Of a stretch of DNA of 64,000 nt, positions 7,707-19,220 are shown piece after piece. The stretch lies in the NCBI RefSeq assembly GCF_002860355.1, contig NZ_NMWU01000024.1, positions 1 through 64,000 on the forward strand, written 5' to 3'. A model generated the notes under the pieces. It worked only from the letters and a program-made list of their open reading frames with translations, was not told the DNA's origin and did not search any database. The translations under genes were made by a program, and so were the position numbers. Numbering within the stretch: position 1 is the first letter of the stretch; each line of letters starts with the position of its first letter. The DNA comes from Bifidobacterium margollesii (GTDB taxonomy: Bacteria; Actinomycetota; Actinomycetes; Actinomycetales; Bifidobacteriaceae).

Positions 7707-9194
7707 ATGACCGCTGCGACCCTGACCGATGTGGCCATCACCGATACCATGCGCAATCCAGACGGCGTCCGTCCCTTCGACCCGAACACCGGCGACAACC
7801 GCGCCACCAGAACGGAGCACGACTGCATCGGCAGCCTGCCGGTCCCGGCGAAGGCCTATTGGGGCATCCACACGCAGCGAGCCATCGAAAACTTCCCCAT
7901 CTCCGGCATCCCCGTCAGCCACCACCCCGAACTGATCCGCGCCTACGCGCTGGTGAAGCAGGCATGCGCCCGGGCCAACGCCGAACTGGGCGGCATCACC
8001 CAGACGCAATGCCGACTCATCGACGCCGCCTGCCGGGACCTCTACGACGGGCGCCTGAACGACCAGTTCCCCGTGGACGTATTGCAGGGAGGCGCGGGAA
8101 CCAGCACCAACATGAACGTGAACGAGGTGATCGCCAACCGCGCCCTGGAAATCGCCGGCCATCGCCGCGGCGACTACCGGCTCATCCATCCGAACGACAC
8201 CGTCAACAAGTCGCAGTCCACCAACGACACCTACCCAGCCGCATGCCGTCTCGCGCTGATCTTCGCGCTGCGCAGGCTCATCCGCAGCGGCGAGGCTCTG
8301 GCCATGTCGTTCATGGCGCTCTCCCACCGCACCGACCACATCGTCAAGCTGGGCCGCACACAGCTCCAGGACGCCGTGCCCATGACGTTCGGCCAGGAGT
8401 TCGGCGCATACCATTCCGTGCTGTGCGATGACGTACGACAGCTCAACGCCGAAATCGGCCGTCTCTCCACGGTGAACCTCGGCGGCACCGCCATCGGCAC
8501 CGGCATCTGCGCCGACCCTCGGTTCCGGGAAACCGTCGTCAAACACCTGCGGTACGTCTCCGGCATCTGCGTGACCGCAGCCAAGGATTCCATCGCCGCC
8601 ACCAGCGACATGGGCGATTTCGTCGACACGTCCAGCGCGATGAAGCGCATGGCCGTGCATCTGGGCAAGATCGCCAACGACATCCGTCTGCTCACCAGCG
8701 GACCTCAGGCCGGTCTCGTGGAGATCCATATTCCGGCGAGGCAGGCGGGTTCCTCGATCATGCCGGGCAAGATCAACCCGGTGATCCCGGAAAGCGTGAA
8801 CCAGAGCGTATTCACCGTGATGGGCATGGACACCACGGTGGCGTTCGCATCGGAGGCGGGCCAGCTTCAGCTCAACGCCTTCGAACCGGTGGTCGTGCAT
8901 TCGCTGCTCGACGGCATGACGATCCTCGCCCATGCCATGGATACGCTGCGCGCCAACTGTGTGGACGGCATCACCGTCAATGCCGAACTGGGGCGTGAGC
9001 GCGCCGAGCACAGCGCGTCACTGGCCACGTCGCTCAACGGCTACGTCGGCTACGAGGAGGCGGTTCGTCTGGCCAAGAAGGCATTGGCCGAGGGACGCAG
9101 CGTGCACGACGTGGCGGTGGATGAAGGTCGGATCCGCAAGGAGATCCTCGACGACGTGCTCGACCCGCTGAAGCTCTCCCGCCTCGGCCGCTGA
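7707..9194 (+). CDS. aspA: aspartase/fumarase superfamily lyase, probably aspartate ammonia-lyase, 495 aa
   Basis: The superfamily signature GSSIMPGKINPVIPE is present, with the upstream GGAGTSTNMNVNEV and KSQSTNDTYP substrate-binding blocks. Length fits aspartase or class II fumarase (460-480 aa), with about 30 extra N-terminal residues. Aspartase reversibly converts aspartate to fumarate and ammonia; a fumarase role cannot be excluded, since the signature matches fumarases (MPGKVNP) slightly better than aspartases (MPAKVNP). The start has an ideal AGGAGG at 7695-7700. It is divergent from a LysR gene and converges with nif3 across four bases. Confidence 0.8.
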   Translation: MTAATLTDVAITDTMRNPDGVRPFDPNTGDNRATRTEHDCIGSLPVPAKAYWGIHTQRAIENFPISGIPVSHHPELIRAYALVKQACARANAELGGITQTQCRLIDAACRDLYDGRLNDQFPVDVLQGGAGTSTNMNVNEVIANRALEIAGHRRGDYRLIHPNDTVNKSQSTNDTYPAACRLALIFALRRLIRSGEALAMSFMALSHRTDHIVKLGRTQLQDAVPMTFGQEFGAYHSVLCDDVRQLNAEIGRLSTVNLGGTAIGTGICADPRFRETVVKHLRYVSGICVTAAKDSIAATSDMGDFVDTSSAMKRMAVHLGKIANDIRLLTSGPQAGLVEIHIPARQAGSSIMPGKINPVIPESVNQSVFTVMGMDTTVAFASEAGQLQLNAFEPVVVHSLLDGMTILAHAMDTLRANCVDGITVNAELGRERAEHSASLATSLNGYVGYEEAVRLAKKALAEGRSVHDVAVDEGRIRKEILDDVLDPLKLSRLGR

Positions 9195-9198
9195 TGAT

Positions 9199-10089
9199 TC
9201 AGACCCGCATCGACCAGGGGTCGGTGTTCGTCCGCGAGAGCTCGATCAACGGACGAACACCGGTTTCCCGCTCCACCGCGTCGGCGACATCGCCGACGAG
9301 ATAGTGGAACAGCGAACGTTCGATCGCGGAGTGCGGCGTGTTGATCAGCATCGGGCGGGGCATGGCATCGCCGGATCCGACCGCAAAGCCACGGGCGCGC
9401 AGCTCGGCCTCATACACCGCCTGCTGCCAAGCGTCGGTGGCCGGATGATGCCGCAGATCACTGGTGATGTATACGTCCACACCGCTGGCCCGCACCTCGT
9501 CGAACAGGGAGTCTCCCGAACCGGGCAACGTAGCGACGGTACGAACCTGCGCATCGGGATCGCCCGCCACCTGAACACCCATCTGCGTGTGAGGCAACAG
9601 CTGCGACACCTTGCGGGCAAGATCACCCAGCGTCGTCGGAGAAGCGAGCCGACCGACCCGCCCCAAGCCCACGGGATGGTCGCCATTCGGATCGTCGATG
9701 GGCACCAGAGGCTTCTGCTCCAACAGTCCCAGACGATCGGCGAAGGCGTGGGCCGTTCCCCGGTGAGCCGAATCGGCGTTGGTGTGTCCCACCCACAGCG
9801 CGCAGCCGGCCCCCACCAGCGTATTGACGATATCCCCCCGAAATCCCAGACCGGACACCGCATGCACCGAACGGAAGAACAGCGGGTGATGGGTGATCAT
9901 CAGATCGGCCCCATAGGCCACGGCCTCGCGAACGGTCGCGATCGTCGGATCGACCGCGCAGTATATGCGGCGCACCGGATGAGCGAGATCACCCACGATC
10001 AGACCCGGCTCATCCCAGCTTTCGGCATATCTCAACGGATACAGAGTCTCCAGCACGTCGACCACGCGCTTCACCGTAGGATCACCCAT
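9199..10089 (-). CDS. NIF3-like dinuclear metal centre protein, 296 aa
   Basis: The protein matches the NIF3/YbgI family, sometimes annotated as GTP cyclohydrolase I type 2. The metal-binding motifs are visible: the DLMITHHPLFFR segment and the later WVGHTNAD segment, plus C-terminal residues. The family forms toroidal hexamers with two metals per active site; the physiological substrate is unsettled. It lies 91 bases downstream of polA on the same strand and may be cotranscribed. Confidence 0.88.
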   Translation of the reverse strand: MGDPTVKRVVDVLETLYPLRYAESWDEPGLIVGDLAHPVRRIYCAVDPTIATVREAVAYGADLMITHHPLFFRSVHAVSGLGFRGDIVNTLVGAGCALWVGHTNADSAHRGTAHAFADRLGLLEQKPLVPIDDPNGDHPVGLGRVGRLASPTTLGDLARKVSQLLPHTQMGVQVAGDPDAQVRTVATLPGSGDSLFDEVRASGVDVYITSDLRHHPATDAWQQAVYEAELRARGFAVGSGDAMPRPMLINTPHSAIERSLFHYLVGDVADAVERETGVRPLIELSRTNTDPWSMRV

Positions 10090-10180
10090 ACGTCTCCTCC
10101 TTACGATCCCATGATCGGACTTCGATCAGGCGTCTCCATACCATCACCTTCGAATCCGACGATACGCAGCACGCCCCTGA

Positions 10181-13018
10181 TCAGTGCGCGGCCAACTGCC
10201 AGTCGTCGCCGATGCCGGTGGAAACATCCAGCGGCACGTCCAGATGCACCGCGGTCTCCATGGCCCGGCTCACCAGATCGGTGACCCGCTCGGCCTCTCC
10301 CCCGGCCACCTCCAGCACCAGTTCGTCATGGATCTGCAGAATGATGCGGCTTCGAACGCCCGCCTCACGCAACGCGCCATCAGCCTTGATCATCGCCAGC
10401 TTCATGATGTCCGCGGCGGTTCCCTGAATCGGCGCATTGAGAGCGCCACGCTCCGCCGCATCCCGAACCCGACGGTTCGTGGAACGCAGTCCGGGGAAAT
10501 ACCGGCGGCGACCGAACATGGTTTCGGTGTACCCCTTCTCCCTTGCCTCGGAAACCAGCGTCTCCAAATATTCATGCACCTTGCCGAAGGTGGCGAAATA
10601 CTTGTCCTTGAGTACATCGGCCTCCGCGGGAGAGATCTTCAGCTGCTGGGCCAAACCGTATGTGCTCAGACCATAGGCCAGACCATAGCTCATCGCCTTC
10701 ACATGCGAACGCTGATCCGCAGTGATATCATCCACGGGAATCCCATACACCAGCGAAGCCACATACCGATGAAAATCCGCTCCCGACCGGAACGCTTCGA
10801 TCAGCGACTCGTCACCGGAACAGTGCGCCATGATGCGCAGCTCCACCTGCGAATAGTCGCAGCTCATCAACGACACGTAGCCTTCTCCCGGCACGAAGGC
10901 GCCACGAATCTCACGACCGGCCACATTCCGGTTGGGAATGTTCTGCAGGTTGGGGGCCACGGAACTCAGACGCCCAGTGGCGGCTACGGTCTGTTCGAAC
11001 GTGGTGTGAATGCGACCGTCGTTCCCGTTCACCTCATCAAGCAGACTCTGCACGATCTGCTTGAGCTTGTTGGTCTCCCGGAATCGCAGCAACGATACGA
11101 GGAACATGCTGGCACGCTCGTTGTTGACGTTGCGAATGGCCATCTCCTGCAAAGCCGAAGCATCGGTGGTATACCCGCCGCTTTTGGTCTTGCGCGTTCC
11201 TCGAAGCTGCATGTCGTCGAACAGCACCGTCTGCAGCTGCTTAGGACTCTGCAGGTTGATGCGCTTGTTCGCGGCATCCCATGCCTGCTCCTGCGCCTCG
11301 CGGGCCTCCGCCGCGAAACGGTCGCGCATATCGACCAATCGGGATTGATCCACGGCGGCGCCACGCAGCTCCATGGCCGCCAGAATCTCCGAAACGGGAA
11401 TCTCCACGGTGTGCATCAGCTCGTACTGCCGACGCTGACTCATCATCGGCACCAGTTTGCACACCAGTGCGCTCACGCAGGCGACCCGTCGTGCGGCAAG
11501 GACCTCGTCGATCTCACCGGCATCACCCTGAGCCTGATCGCCATCAAGCAGAAGCTCGCCCTGGGACGGCTGATCCTTCCGGGATTCGACCTGAACATCC
11601 AGAAAATGGGACACGGCCGCATCCAACGAATCCGGATGATAATCGGATTCCACCAGATATCCGGCCAGCTGGGTGTCGAACCACGGATGCGCCGCTTCAA
11701 TGCCCAATGCTGCGAGCAGATGGATCTGCTCCTTGTACCCGTGCATGGCGCATGTGCCGGCATGGGAGGCCAGCAATCGCGAAATCACGGCACTCTGTTC
11801 GCGAGCCTGCGCCGGAGAGAGCACCACCGCATGACGATCAGGGGCGAGAACGCTCAACGACCACGGCGTGCTTTCCCCGTGAAGGATCGTACCTTCGACG
11901 TGAATCGTCCAGAAAGCGTTCACGGTTCGGGAAGGATCGTCCAACGAATCGACATGAACCTCGCCTGCGGGAAGAACTTCGACGATATGCCGGGCCGCCC
12001 ACCCCTCAAACCCATCCGTATCGATATCATCGATGGTCGGATCCTCTATAGCGCATTCAGACTCGGGCTCCTCCGTCGTGATCCGCGAGGATTCGCCTCC
12101 GGGAAACGCCTTGAGCAGTCGCTGCTTGGTTCTCGGCCCGAATTCCAACTCGGCGAAGAGCTTGTCCACCGCCGAAAGATCCGGTTCGGCGAGCACCAGG
12201 TCGCCCACCTGCGCATTAAGATCAAGATCACGCACCAACGCGTTCACCCTGCGATTGAGCTTCACCTGCTCGATGTTCTCGCGCAGCGCCTCGCCCTTCT
12301 TGCCGCCGATTTCGTCGGCGTGCTCGATGATCCCATCAAGGGAGCCGAACTGGTTGATCCATTTCGCGGCGAACCCGTCACCCACGCCGGGAACGCCGGG
12401 AATGTTGTCGGCCGTCTCGCCCCTCAACGCGGCAAGATCCGGATACCGCTGCGGGGGAACCTTGTACTTGTCCTCCACGGCCTGCGGCGTCATATGCTTG
12501 AGATCTTTGAAATGATGCCCGGGATACAGCACGGTGATCTTGTCGTCGATCAGCTGGAACGCGTCGCGATCACCGGAAAGAACAAGCGTATCGAACCCCG
12601 CCTGCTCCCCCATCGTGGCAAGGGTGGCGATGACGTCATCGCCTTCGAATCCCGGCTTCTCGATATACGTGACGCCAAGCGCGTCGAGCAGCCTTTGGAT
12701 GACCGGCAGCTGCGTGAGCAGATCCTCGGGGGCGGCATCCCGCGTGCCTTTGTATTGAGGCAGCAGTTCGTTGCGGAAGGTACCGCCCTTGACGTCGAAC
12801 GCAACGGCGATATGAGTCGGGTGCTCGTCAAGAATCACCCGGGAAAGCATGGATGCGAAACCCCACACCGCATTGGTGGCCATGCCGGCCGAAGTGGTGA
12901 AATTCTCCACCGGTAGCGCGAAATAGGCGCGGAACGCCAGCGAATGGCCGTCAATGACCAGCAGACGCCTGTCTGCGATCGCTGGTTTCAGACTGGTCGC
13001 AGACAGATCCATCGACAC
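10181..13018 (-). CDS. polA: DNA polymerase I, 945 aa
   Basis: This is full-length Pol I. It has an N-terminal 5'-3' exonuclease domain (GFEGDDVIATLA, GVGDGFAAKWI), a central 3'-5' exonuclease-like domain, and the polymerase core with motif A (CDYSQVELR, about residue 720), motif B (KAMSYGLAYG, about 774) and motif C (QIHDELVLEV, about 894). The central domain lacks an obvious DxE proofreading motif, as in many actinobacterial Pol I enzymes, so proofreading is probably lost. It fills Okazaki and repair gaps. It begins almost directly after the pdtaR stop. GTG 13018 and ATG 13012 are both plausible starts. Confidence 0.96.
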   Translation of the reverse strand: MSMDLSATSLKPAIADRRLLVIDGHSLAFRAYFALPVENFTTSAGMATNAVWGFASMLSRVILDEHPTHIAVAFDVKGGTFRNELLPQYKGTRDAAPEDLLTQLPVIQRLLDALGVTYIEKPGFEGDDVIATLATMGEQAGFDTLVLSGDRDAFQLIDDKITVLYPGHHFKDLKHMTPQAVEDKYKVPPQRYPDLAALRGETADNIPGVPGVGDGFAAKWINQFGSLDGIIEHADEIGGKKGEALRENIEQVKLNRRVNALVRDLDLNAQVGDLVLAEPDLSAVDKLFAELEFGPRTKQRLLKAFPGGESSRITTEEPESECAIEDPTIDDIDTDGFEGWAARHIVEVLPAGEVHVDSLDDPSRTVNAFWTIHVEGTILHGESTPWSLSVLAPDRHAVVLSPAQAREQSAVISRLLASHAGTCAMHGYKEQIHLLAALGIEAAHPWFDTQLAGYLVESDYHPDSLDAAVSHFLDVQVESRKDQPSQGELLLDGDQAQGDAGEIDEVLAARRVACVSALVCKLVPMMSQRRQYELMHTVEIPVSEILAAMELRGAAVDQSRLVDMRDRFAAEAREAQEQAWDAANKRINLQSPKQLQTVLFDDMQLRGTRKTKSGGYTTDASALQEMAIRNVNNERASMFLVSLLRFRETNKLKQIVQSLLDEVNGNDGRIHTTFEQTVAATGRLSSVAPNLQNIPNRNVAGREIRGAFVPGEGYVSLMSCDYSQVELRIMAHCSGDESLIEAFRSGADFHRYVASLVYGIPVDDITADQRSHVKAMSYGLAYGLSTYGLAQQLKISPAEADVLKDKYFATFGKVHEYLETLVSEAREKGYTETMFGRRRYFPGLRSTNRRVRDAAERGALNAPIQGTAADIMKLAMIKADGALREAGVRSRIILQIHDELVLEVAGGEAERVTDLVSRAMETAVHLDVPLDVSTGIGDDWQLAAH

Positions 13019-13019
13019 C

Positions 13020-13631
13020 TCAGCCCTGCACCTGATCGATGACGGCGTCCGCGACCTCCTGCATGGTCAGACGACGATCCATCGACGTCTTCTGAATCCA
13101 GCGGAATGCCTCGGACTCGGTCAGCCCCATCTTCTCCATCAACAGGCCCTTGGCGCGATCCACACGCTTGCGGGCTTCGAAACGAGCCTTCATATCGGAG
13201 ACTTCATCACGCAGAGCGTTCATCTGATCGAAACGGCTGATGGCCACTTCCAGCGCGGGGAACAGCTTCTCGGGCACGAACGGCTTAACCACGTAGGCCA
13301 TGGCACCGGCATCGGCGGCCTTTTCCACCAGATTCTGCTGGGAGAACGCCGTCAGCATGACCACGGGAGCCAAATTTTCCTCAGCGATCTCCTTGGCCGC
13401 GGTGATACCGTCCTTCACCGGCATCTTGACATCCATCACCACGACATCCGGCTCAAGCTCCTTGACCAGATCCACGGCCTCCTGGCCGCTAGCCGCCTCT
13501 CCGACAACGTCGTATCCCGCGGCGCGCAGGGATTCCACGATATCCAGACGAATCAAGGCTTCGTCCTCGGCCACCACAACAGTGCGACCCTTGGGATCAT
13601 CGACCAGATCTTCAACATCCACATCAGCCAT
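13020..13631 (-). CDS. pdtaR: ANTAR-domain response regulator (PdtaR-like), 203 aa
   Basis: An N-terminal receiver domain carries acidic residues AEDE and the phospho-acceptor Asp67 in VVVMDVKMP. A C-terminal ANTAR RNA-binding domain spans about residues 138-200 (AKGLLMEKMGLTESEAFRWI). ANTAR regulators bind twin hairpins in mRNA to prevent termination. This matches mycobacterial PdtaR (Rv1626), and its likely kinase partner PdtaS lies at 42998-44479. Start 13631 is chosen for AAAGGGGC upstream. It is adjacent to polA, as a leader gene of the same transcript. In mycobacteria pdtaR also lies near polA. Confidence 0.9.
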   Translation of the reverse strand: MADVDVEDLVDDPKGRTVVVAEDEALIRLDIVESLRAAGYDVVGEAASGQEAVDLVKELEPDVVVMDVKMPVKDGITAAKEIAEENLAPVVMLTAFSQQNLVEKAADAGAMAYVVKPFVPEKLFPALEVAISRFDQMNALRDEVSDMKARFEARKRVDRAKGLLMEKMGLTESEAFRWIQKTSMDRRLTMQEVADAVIDQVQG

Positions 13632-13759
13632 GTGAGAAGCCCCTTTCATTGTCACAATCTCATAAGCTTGCCGCCGACTTCTTTGTAAGCAGGGGCGTGC
13701 CTGTAAGGCCTAGCGAATTTAAAGCCGCACAAAGAAAAGCAGCCAAAGCCGCTCGACCG

Positions 13760-13833
13760 TGCCCCGGGTGGGACTCGAACCCACACTGTACAGATTTTGA
13801 GGCTGTCTCCTCTACCAATTGGGATACCGGGGC
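13760..13833 (-). tRNA. tRNA with CAA anticodon (nominal Leu), short variable loop
   Basis: On the minus strand a full cloverleaf can be drawn: acceptor GCCCCGG/CCGGGGC, T arm GTGGG-TTCGAGT-CCCAC, anticodon loop CTCAAAA giving CAA, and discriminator A73. The variable loop is only five bases (ACAGT). True bacterial tRNA-Leu has a long extra arm, so this is atypical for leucine. The anticodon stem also has a C-T mismatch at 31-39 and the D stem only three good pairs. It may be a non-canonical or specialised tRNA. Confidence 0.75.
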
Positions 13834-13884
13834 GTTTCCTCCTTGTGAGAGAGTACACCATTTGATTCTCCCGCACAAAGATTT

Positions 13885-13925
13885 GAGCCCGTCCGCGTGT
13901 CTTATGACGGAACGCGGACGGGCTC
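13885..13925 (-). terminator. terminator of pyk
   Basis: GAGCCCGTCCGCGT (13885-13898) and ACGCGGACGGGCTC (13912-13925) form a 14-bp perfect stem. On the minus strand AAATCTTTG follows. It lies about 66 bases past the pyk stop. Confidence 0.7.
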
Positions 13926-13990
13926 AGACGGTATCGAACCGATCAATTCAGACCATCAGGCCTGCGAATCGTCCGATATCGCGATACGGT

Positions 13991-15433
13991 TCACTCGCCG
14001 TGACCGACGGTGTGCACATAGATGGAGTCGGTGCTGCCCGGCTTGTGATCACCCTGAGAGCAGCTCAGCACCACGATGTGGTCGCCATCCTCCAGCTTGC
14101 CGGCAGCCTTCAGCGTGGAGTCGACAAGAGCCATGACTTCCTTGCGGGTCATGTCGTGGTAGTCCTTGTCGAGCAGGAAGGCCTCGGTGCCCCAGCTCAG
14201 AGCCAGCCAGTGCTGGGTGTGCTCGTTGGTGGTCAGACCGTAGATCGGGGCGGCCGGACGCTCGCGGGAGATGCGGTGCACGGTGTCGCCGGTCTGGGTG
14301 AAGGCCACGATGGCCTTGGCGTTGAGCTTGTCGGCCAGATCCACGGCGGCGGAGGAAACGGCGCCGGACTTGGACATATCCAGGTTCTTCATTTCCGGGA
14401 TACGGTCGAAGCCGTGGGAGGTGGCGTAGCTGGAGATGCGCGCCATGGTGGACACGGTCTCGGTCGGGTACTTGCCGACGGCGGTCTCGTTGGAGGTCAT
14501 GGTGGCGTCGGCGCCGTCAAGCACGGCGTTGGCGCAGTCGGAGGCCTCGGCGCGGGACGGCACCGGGGAGTTGACCATGGAGCCGAGAACCTCGGTGGCC
14601 ACGATCACGGGCTTGGCGTACTTACGGGCCAGCTCGATGATGCGCTTGGTGGCCAGCGGGACCTCTTCCAGCGGGCACTCGACGGCCATGTCGCCACGGG
14701 CGGCCATGATGCCGTCGAAGGCCTTGACGATATCCTCAAGGTTCTCAAGAGCCTGCGGCTTCTCGATCTTGGCGACGATCGGGATGCGACGACCCTCCTC
14801 GTCCATGATCTCGTGGGCGCGATCGATGTCGGTGGCGAAACGCACGAAGGACATGGCGATGATGTCGGCGCCGGTGCGGATGGCCCAACGCAGATCGGCC
14901 TCGTCCTTCTCGGTCAGGGCGGGCAGGCTCACGGCCACACCGGGCAGGTTAATGCCCTTGTGGGAGGAGACGGGACCGGCCACAACGACCTTGGTGTGCA
15001 CGTTGTTGCCCTCAACGCTGGTGACCTCAAGACGAACCTTGCCGTCGTCGATGAGGATCGGATCCCCCGGATGGCAGTCGCCGGGCAGACCCTTGAACGT
15101 GGTGGAGGTGATGTGCTCGTCGCCTTCGATGTCATCGGTGGTGATGGTGAACTCCTGACCGACCTTCAGGAAGACCTTGTCCTCACCATCGGCGTTCTTC
15201 TTGAACCAGCCGCAACGAATCTTCGGACCCTGCAGATCAACCAGAGCGGCGACGTTACGACCAACGGTCTTGCCGGCTTCGCGAAGATTGTTGTAGACCC
15301 TCAGATGGTCTTCGGGCGTGCCGTGGGAACGATTCAGACGAGCGACGTCCATTCCGGCTTCGACGAGCTTGGTGATGTTCTCCAGCGACTCGGTAGCCGG
15401 TCCGATGGTATCTACGATCTTGGCTTTACGCAT
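13991..15433 (-). CDS. pyk: pyruvate kinase, 480 aa
   Basis: The sequence starts MRKAKIVDTIGPATES and carries the RLNRSHG substrate loop, the active-site helix region (IPIVAKIEKPQALENLEDIV), the MAARGDMAVE motif and the C-terminal allosteric-type domain. It converts phosphoenolpyruvate and ADP to pyruvate and ATP, the last step of glycolysis and of the bifid shunt. A perfect LacI-type palindrome lies about 115 bases upstream of its start (15549-15562), suggesting control by a carbohydrate-responsive LacI-family regulator. Confidence 0.97.
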   Translation of the reverse strand: MRKAKIVDTIGPATESLENITKLVEAGMDVARLNRSHGTPEDHLRVYNNLREAGKTVGRNVAALVDLQGPKIRCGWFKKNADGEDKVFLKVGQEFTITTDDIEGDEHITSTTFKGLPGDCHPGDPILIDDGKVRLEVTSVEGNNVHTKVVVAGPVSSHKGINLPGVAVSLPALTEKDEADLRWAIRTGADIIAMSFVRFATDIDRAHEIMDEEGRRIPIVAKIEKPQALENLEDIVKAFDGIMAARGDMAVECPLEEVPLATKRIIELARKYAKPVIVATEVLGSMVNSPVPSRAEASDCANAVLDGADATMTSNETAVGKYPTETVSTMARISSYATSHGFDRIPEMKNLDMSKSGAVSSAAVDLADKLNAKAIVAFTQTGDTVHRISRERPAAPIYGLTTNEHTQHWLALSWGTEAFLLDKDYHDMTRKEVMALVDSTLKAAGKLEDGDHIVVLSCSQGDHKPGSTDSIYVHTVGHGE

Positions 15434-15548
15434 ATTGCCTGCCTATTCCTTCTAGACGGTGGGGGCACGGGATTCCGATGCCCCGCTGTTGCCATGGCTT
15501 AGCTTACTATCTGTTCCAGACCTGAGCGCCAACCGCGACGGCGTGTTG

Positions 15549-15562
15549 TGTGAGCGCTCACT
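15549..15562. promoter_or_regulatory. LacI-family operator palindrome upstream of pyk
   Basis: TGTGAGCGCTCACT contains the perfect 12-bp palindrome GTGAGCGCTCAC with the central CG step typical of LacI-family operators. It sits between the pyk start (15433) and the terC stop (15576), so pyk is the obvious target. Bifidobacteria use LacI-family regulators, including AraQ, on central carbon genes; assigning this site to one of them is inference. Confidence 0.6.
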
Positions 15563-15575
15563 GTTCATAATGCGG

Positions 15576-16574
15576 TCAGTCCTCGTTCGCCTTCTGCTCG
15601 CGAGTGGCCAACTTCCTCATCTTCACCACGCTGGCGATGGCCGCCGTGCCGATGGATACGATGATCACCGCCAACGAAAGCCAGGTGGGGATCTCGGGAA
15701 CCGCATGGATCGGCTGACCGCCGTTGATGAACGGCAGCGTGTTGGCATGCAGCGCCTCCATGATCAGCTTCACGCCGATGAATCCGAGCACCACGGACAG
15801 GCCGATCGGCAGGTACACGAGTTTGTCGATCAGCGCGCCGAGCAGGAAGTACAGCTGCTGGAGTCCGAGCAGGGCGAACACGTTCGAGGTGAAGACGATG
15901 AACGGATCCTTGGTGAGACCGAAGATGGCCGGTATCGAGTCGAAGGCGAACATCACATCGGTGGTGCCGATGGCGAGGAACACCACCAGCAGCGGAGTCC
16001 AGTAGCGCACTCCGTTCTTCGTGGTGCGCAGCTTCTCGCCGTCGTAGTCCTCGCTGATGCGGATGGCCTTGCGCAGGGTGGCGATCAGAGCGTTCTCATG
16101 ATATTCCTCATCGTCGTCCTTACCGAACGCAAGGTTGAAGGCGGTATACAGCAGGAACGCGCCGAAGAGGAAGAACACCCAAGTGAACCGGGTGATGATC
16201 GCGGCGCCGAGCAGAATGAAGATGCCTCGGAAGATCAGAGCGATGGTGATGCCCACCGAGAGCACGTACTTCTGAATCTGCTTGGGAACCGCGAAGTTCG
16301 ACATGATGATGACGAACACGAACAGATTGTCGATGCTCAGCGAGTATTCCGTGAGCCATCCGGAGTAGAACTCGATGGCGGGCTGATGTCCGGCGAAATA
16401 CCAGATGCATCCGCCGAAAATCAACGCCATGACGACGAAGAACGCGATGTGACGCACGCATTCCGCCGTGGACGGCACATGCGGCCGCCGACCGATGATA
16501 ACCAGATCGACGATGAAGAAAATTGCCAGTACCACAAACGTGGCAACCATGAACCATAAGGGTGTCTCAGCCAT
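15576..16574 (-). CDS. TerC-family integral membrane protein, 332 aa
   Basis: About nine hydrophobic helices are present with family-typical acidic membrane motifs (SLSIDNLFVFVIIM and GTTDVMFAFDSIPAIFG). TerC/Alx-type proteins export Mn2+ or insert and metallate membrane or secreted proteins. The ribosome site is weak. The stop is close to the LacI-type palindrome of pyk. The next gene upstream, a small membrane protein, ends 127 bases before the start. Confidence 0.9.
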   Translation of the reverse strand: MAETPLWFMVATFVVLAIFFIVDLVIIGRRPHVPSTAECVRHIAFFVVMALIFGGCIWYFAGHQPAIEFYSGWLTEYSLSIDNLFVFVIIMSNFAVPKQIQKYVLSVGITIALIFRGIFILLGAAIITRFTWVFFLFGAFLLYTAFNLAFGKDDDEEYHENALIATLRKAIRISEDYDGEKLRTTKNGVRYWTPLLVVFLAIGTTDVMFAFDSIPAIFGLTKDPFIVFTSNVFALLGLQQLYFLLGALIDKLVYLPIGLSVVLGFIGVKLIMEALHANTLPFINGGQPIHAVPEIPTWLSLAVIIVSIGTAAIASVVKMRKLATREQKANED

Positions 16575-16701
16575 GTGACACCACTATACGGAAAAAACAT
16601 GACGGATGATGCGGACTTGAACCACGTACCGGCATTTGCCTTGCGGATCGCGCCTCCGGCATCATCCCCTCCGGGGGAAGGATGCAGCGACGTTCCCCGT
16701 C

Positions 16702-17061
16702 CTAGTCGGCGTGAGACGTCGTGACCTTTCGCGACGTGCGATCATGTTCGCTGTCAGCGGTATCGGACGCATCCTCCTCGGCCACCGCACGACGGACAGC
16801 GGTGAACGGCTCCAGCAGCGTTGAGGCATCGGTGATGCCGAACGCGCTACGGCCACCGGTCCGTTCCGGATGATGGTGGATCACGATCGTGGCCAGAACC
16901 GCCGGAATCATCATGATCATCAGCAGCACGGCGAGCCGCCAATCATACAGCAGACCCGCGGCCACGACCAGCCCTGCCGCCATCAGCACGCCCACGACGA
17001 TCTGCACGATCGCCATCCGCCGATCACGGCCGTTGCCGTCTCCGGTTCCATCATTCGTCAT
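16702..17061 (-). CDS. small two-helix membrane protein, 119 aa
   Basis: Two adjacent hydrophobic segments (IVQIVVGVLMAAGLVVAAGL and LAVLLMIMMIPAVLATIVI) lie in the N-terminal half. The C-terminal half is charged and cytoplasmic-looking. I recognise no family with certainty. Start 17061 follows GAAGGATG at good spacing; the in-frame ATG at 17070 is too close to that site. It lies 47 bases downstream of the uvrB stop on the same strand but reads away from its own promoter at 17062-17108, so it may be independently transcribed. Confidence 0.6.
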   Translation of the reverse strand: MTNDGTGDGNGRDRRMAIVQIVVGVLMAAGLVVAAGLLYDWRLAVLLMIMMIPAVLATIVIHHHPERTGGRSAFGITDASTLLEPFTAVRRAVAEEDASDTADSEHDRTSRKVTTSHAD

Positions 17062-17108
17062 CGATAGCATCCTTCCTCGTCACGGACCAAACCAGCCGTC
17101 CGGATCCG

Positions 17109-19220
<2,112 letters not shown>

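Noticed and set aside
10184-12916. 910-codon plus-strand frame opposite polA
   Set aside because: It has no recognisable motif and follows polA codon periodicity; polA motifs A, B and C are clear on the minus strand.
13649-15502. Long open frame on the plus strand opposite pyk
   Set aside because: It is a Gly/Val/His-rich shadow typical of the antisense frame of a high-GC gene; pyruvate kinase on the other strand explains the region fully.
16575-16701. Possible Mn2+ (yybP-ykoY) riboswitch upstream of terC
   Set aside because: The TerC context is suggestive and small G/C-rich inverted repeats exist, but the conserved riboswitch core could not be recognised.
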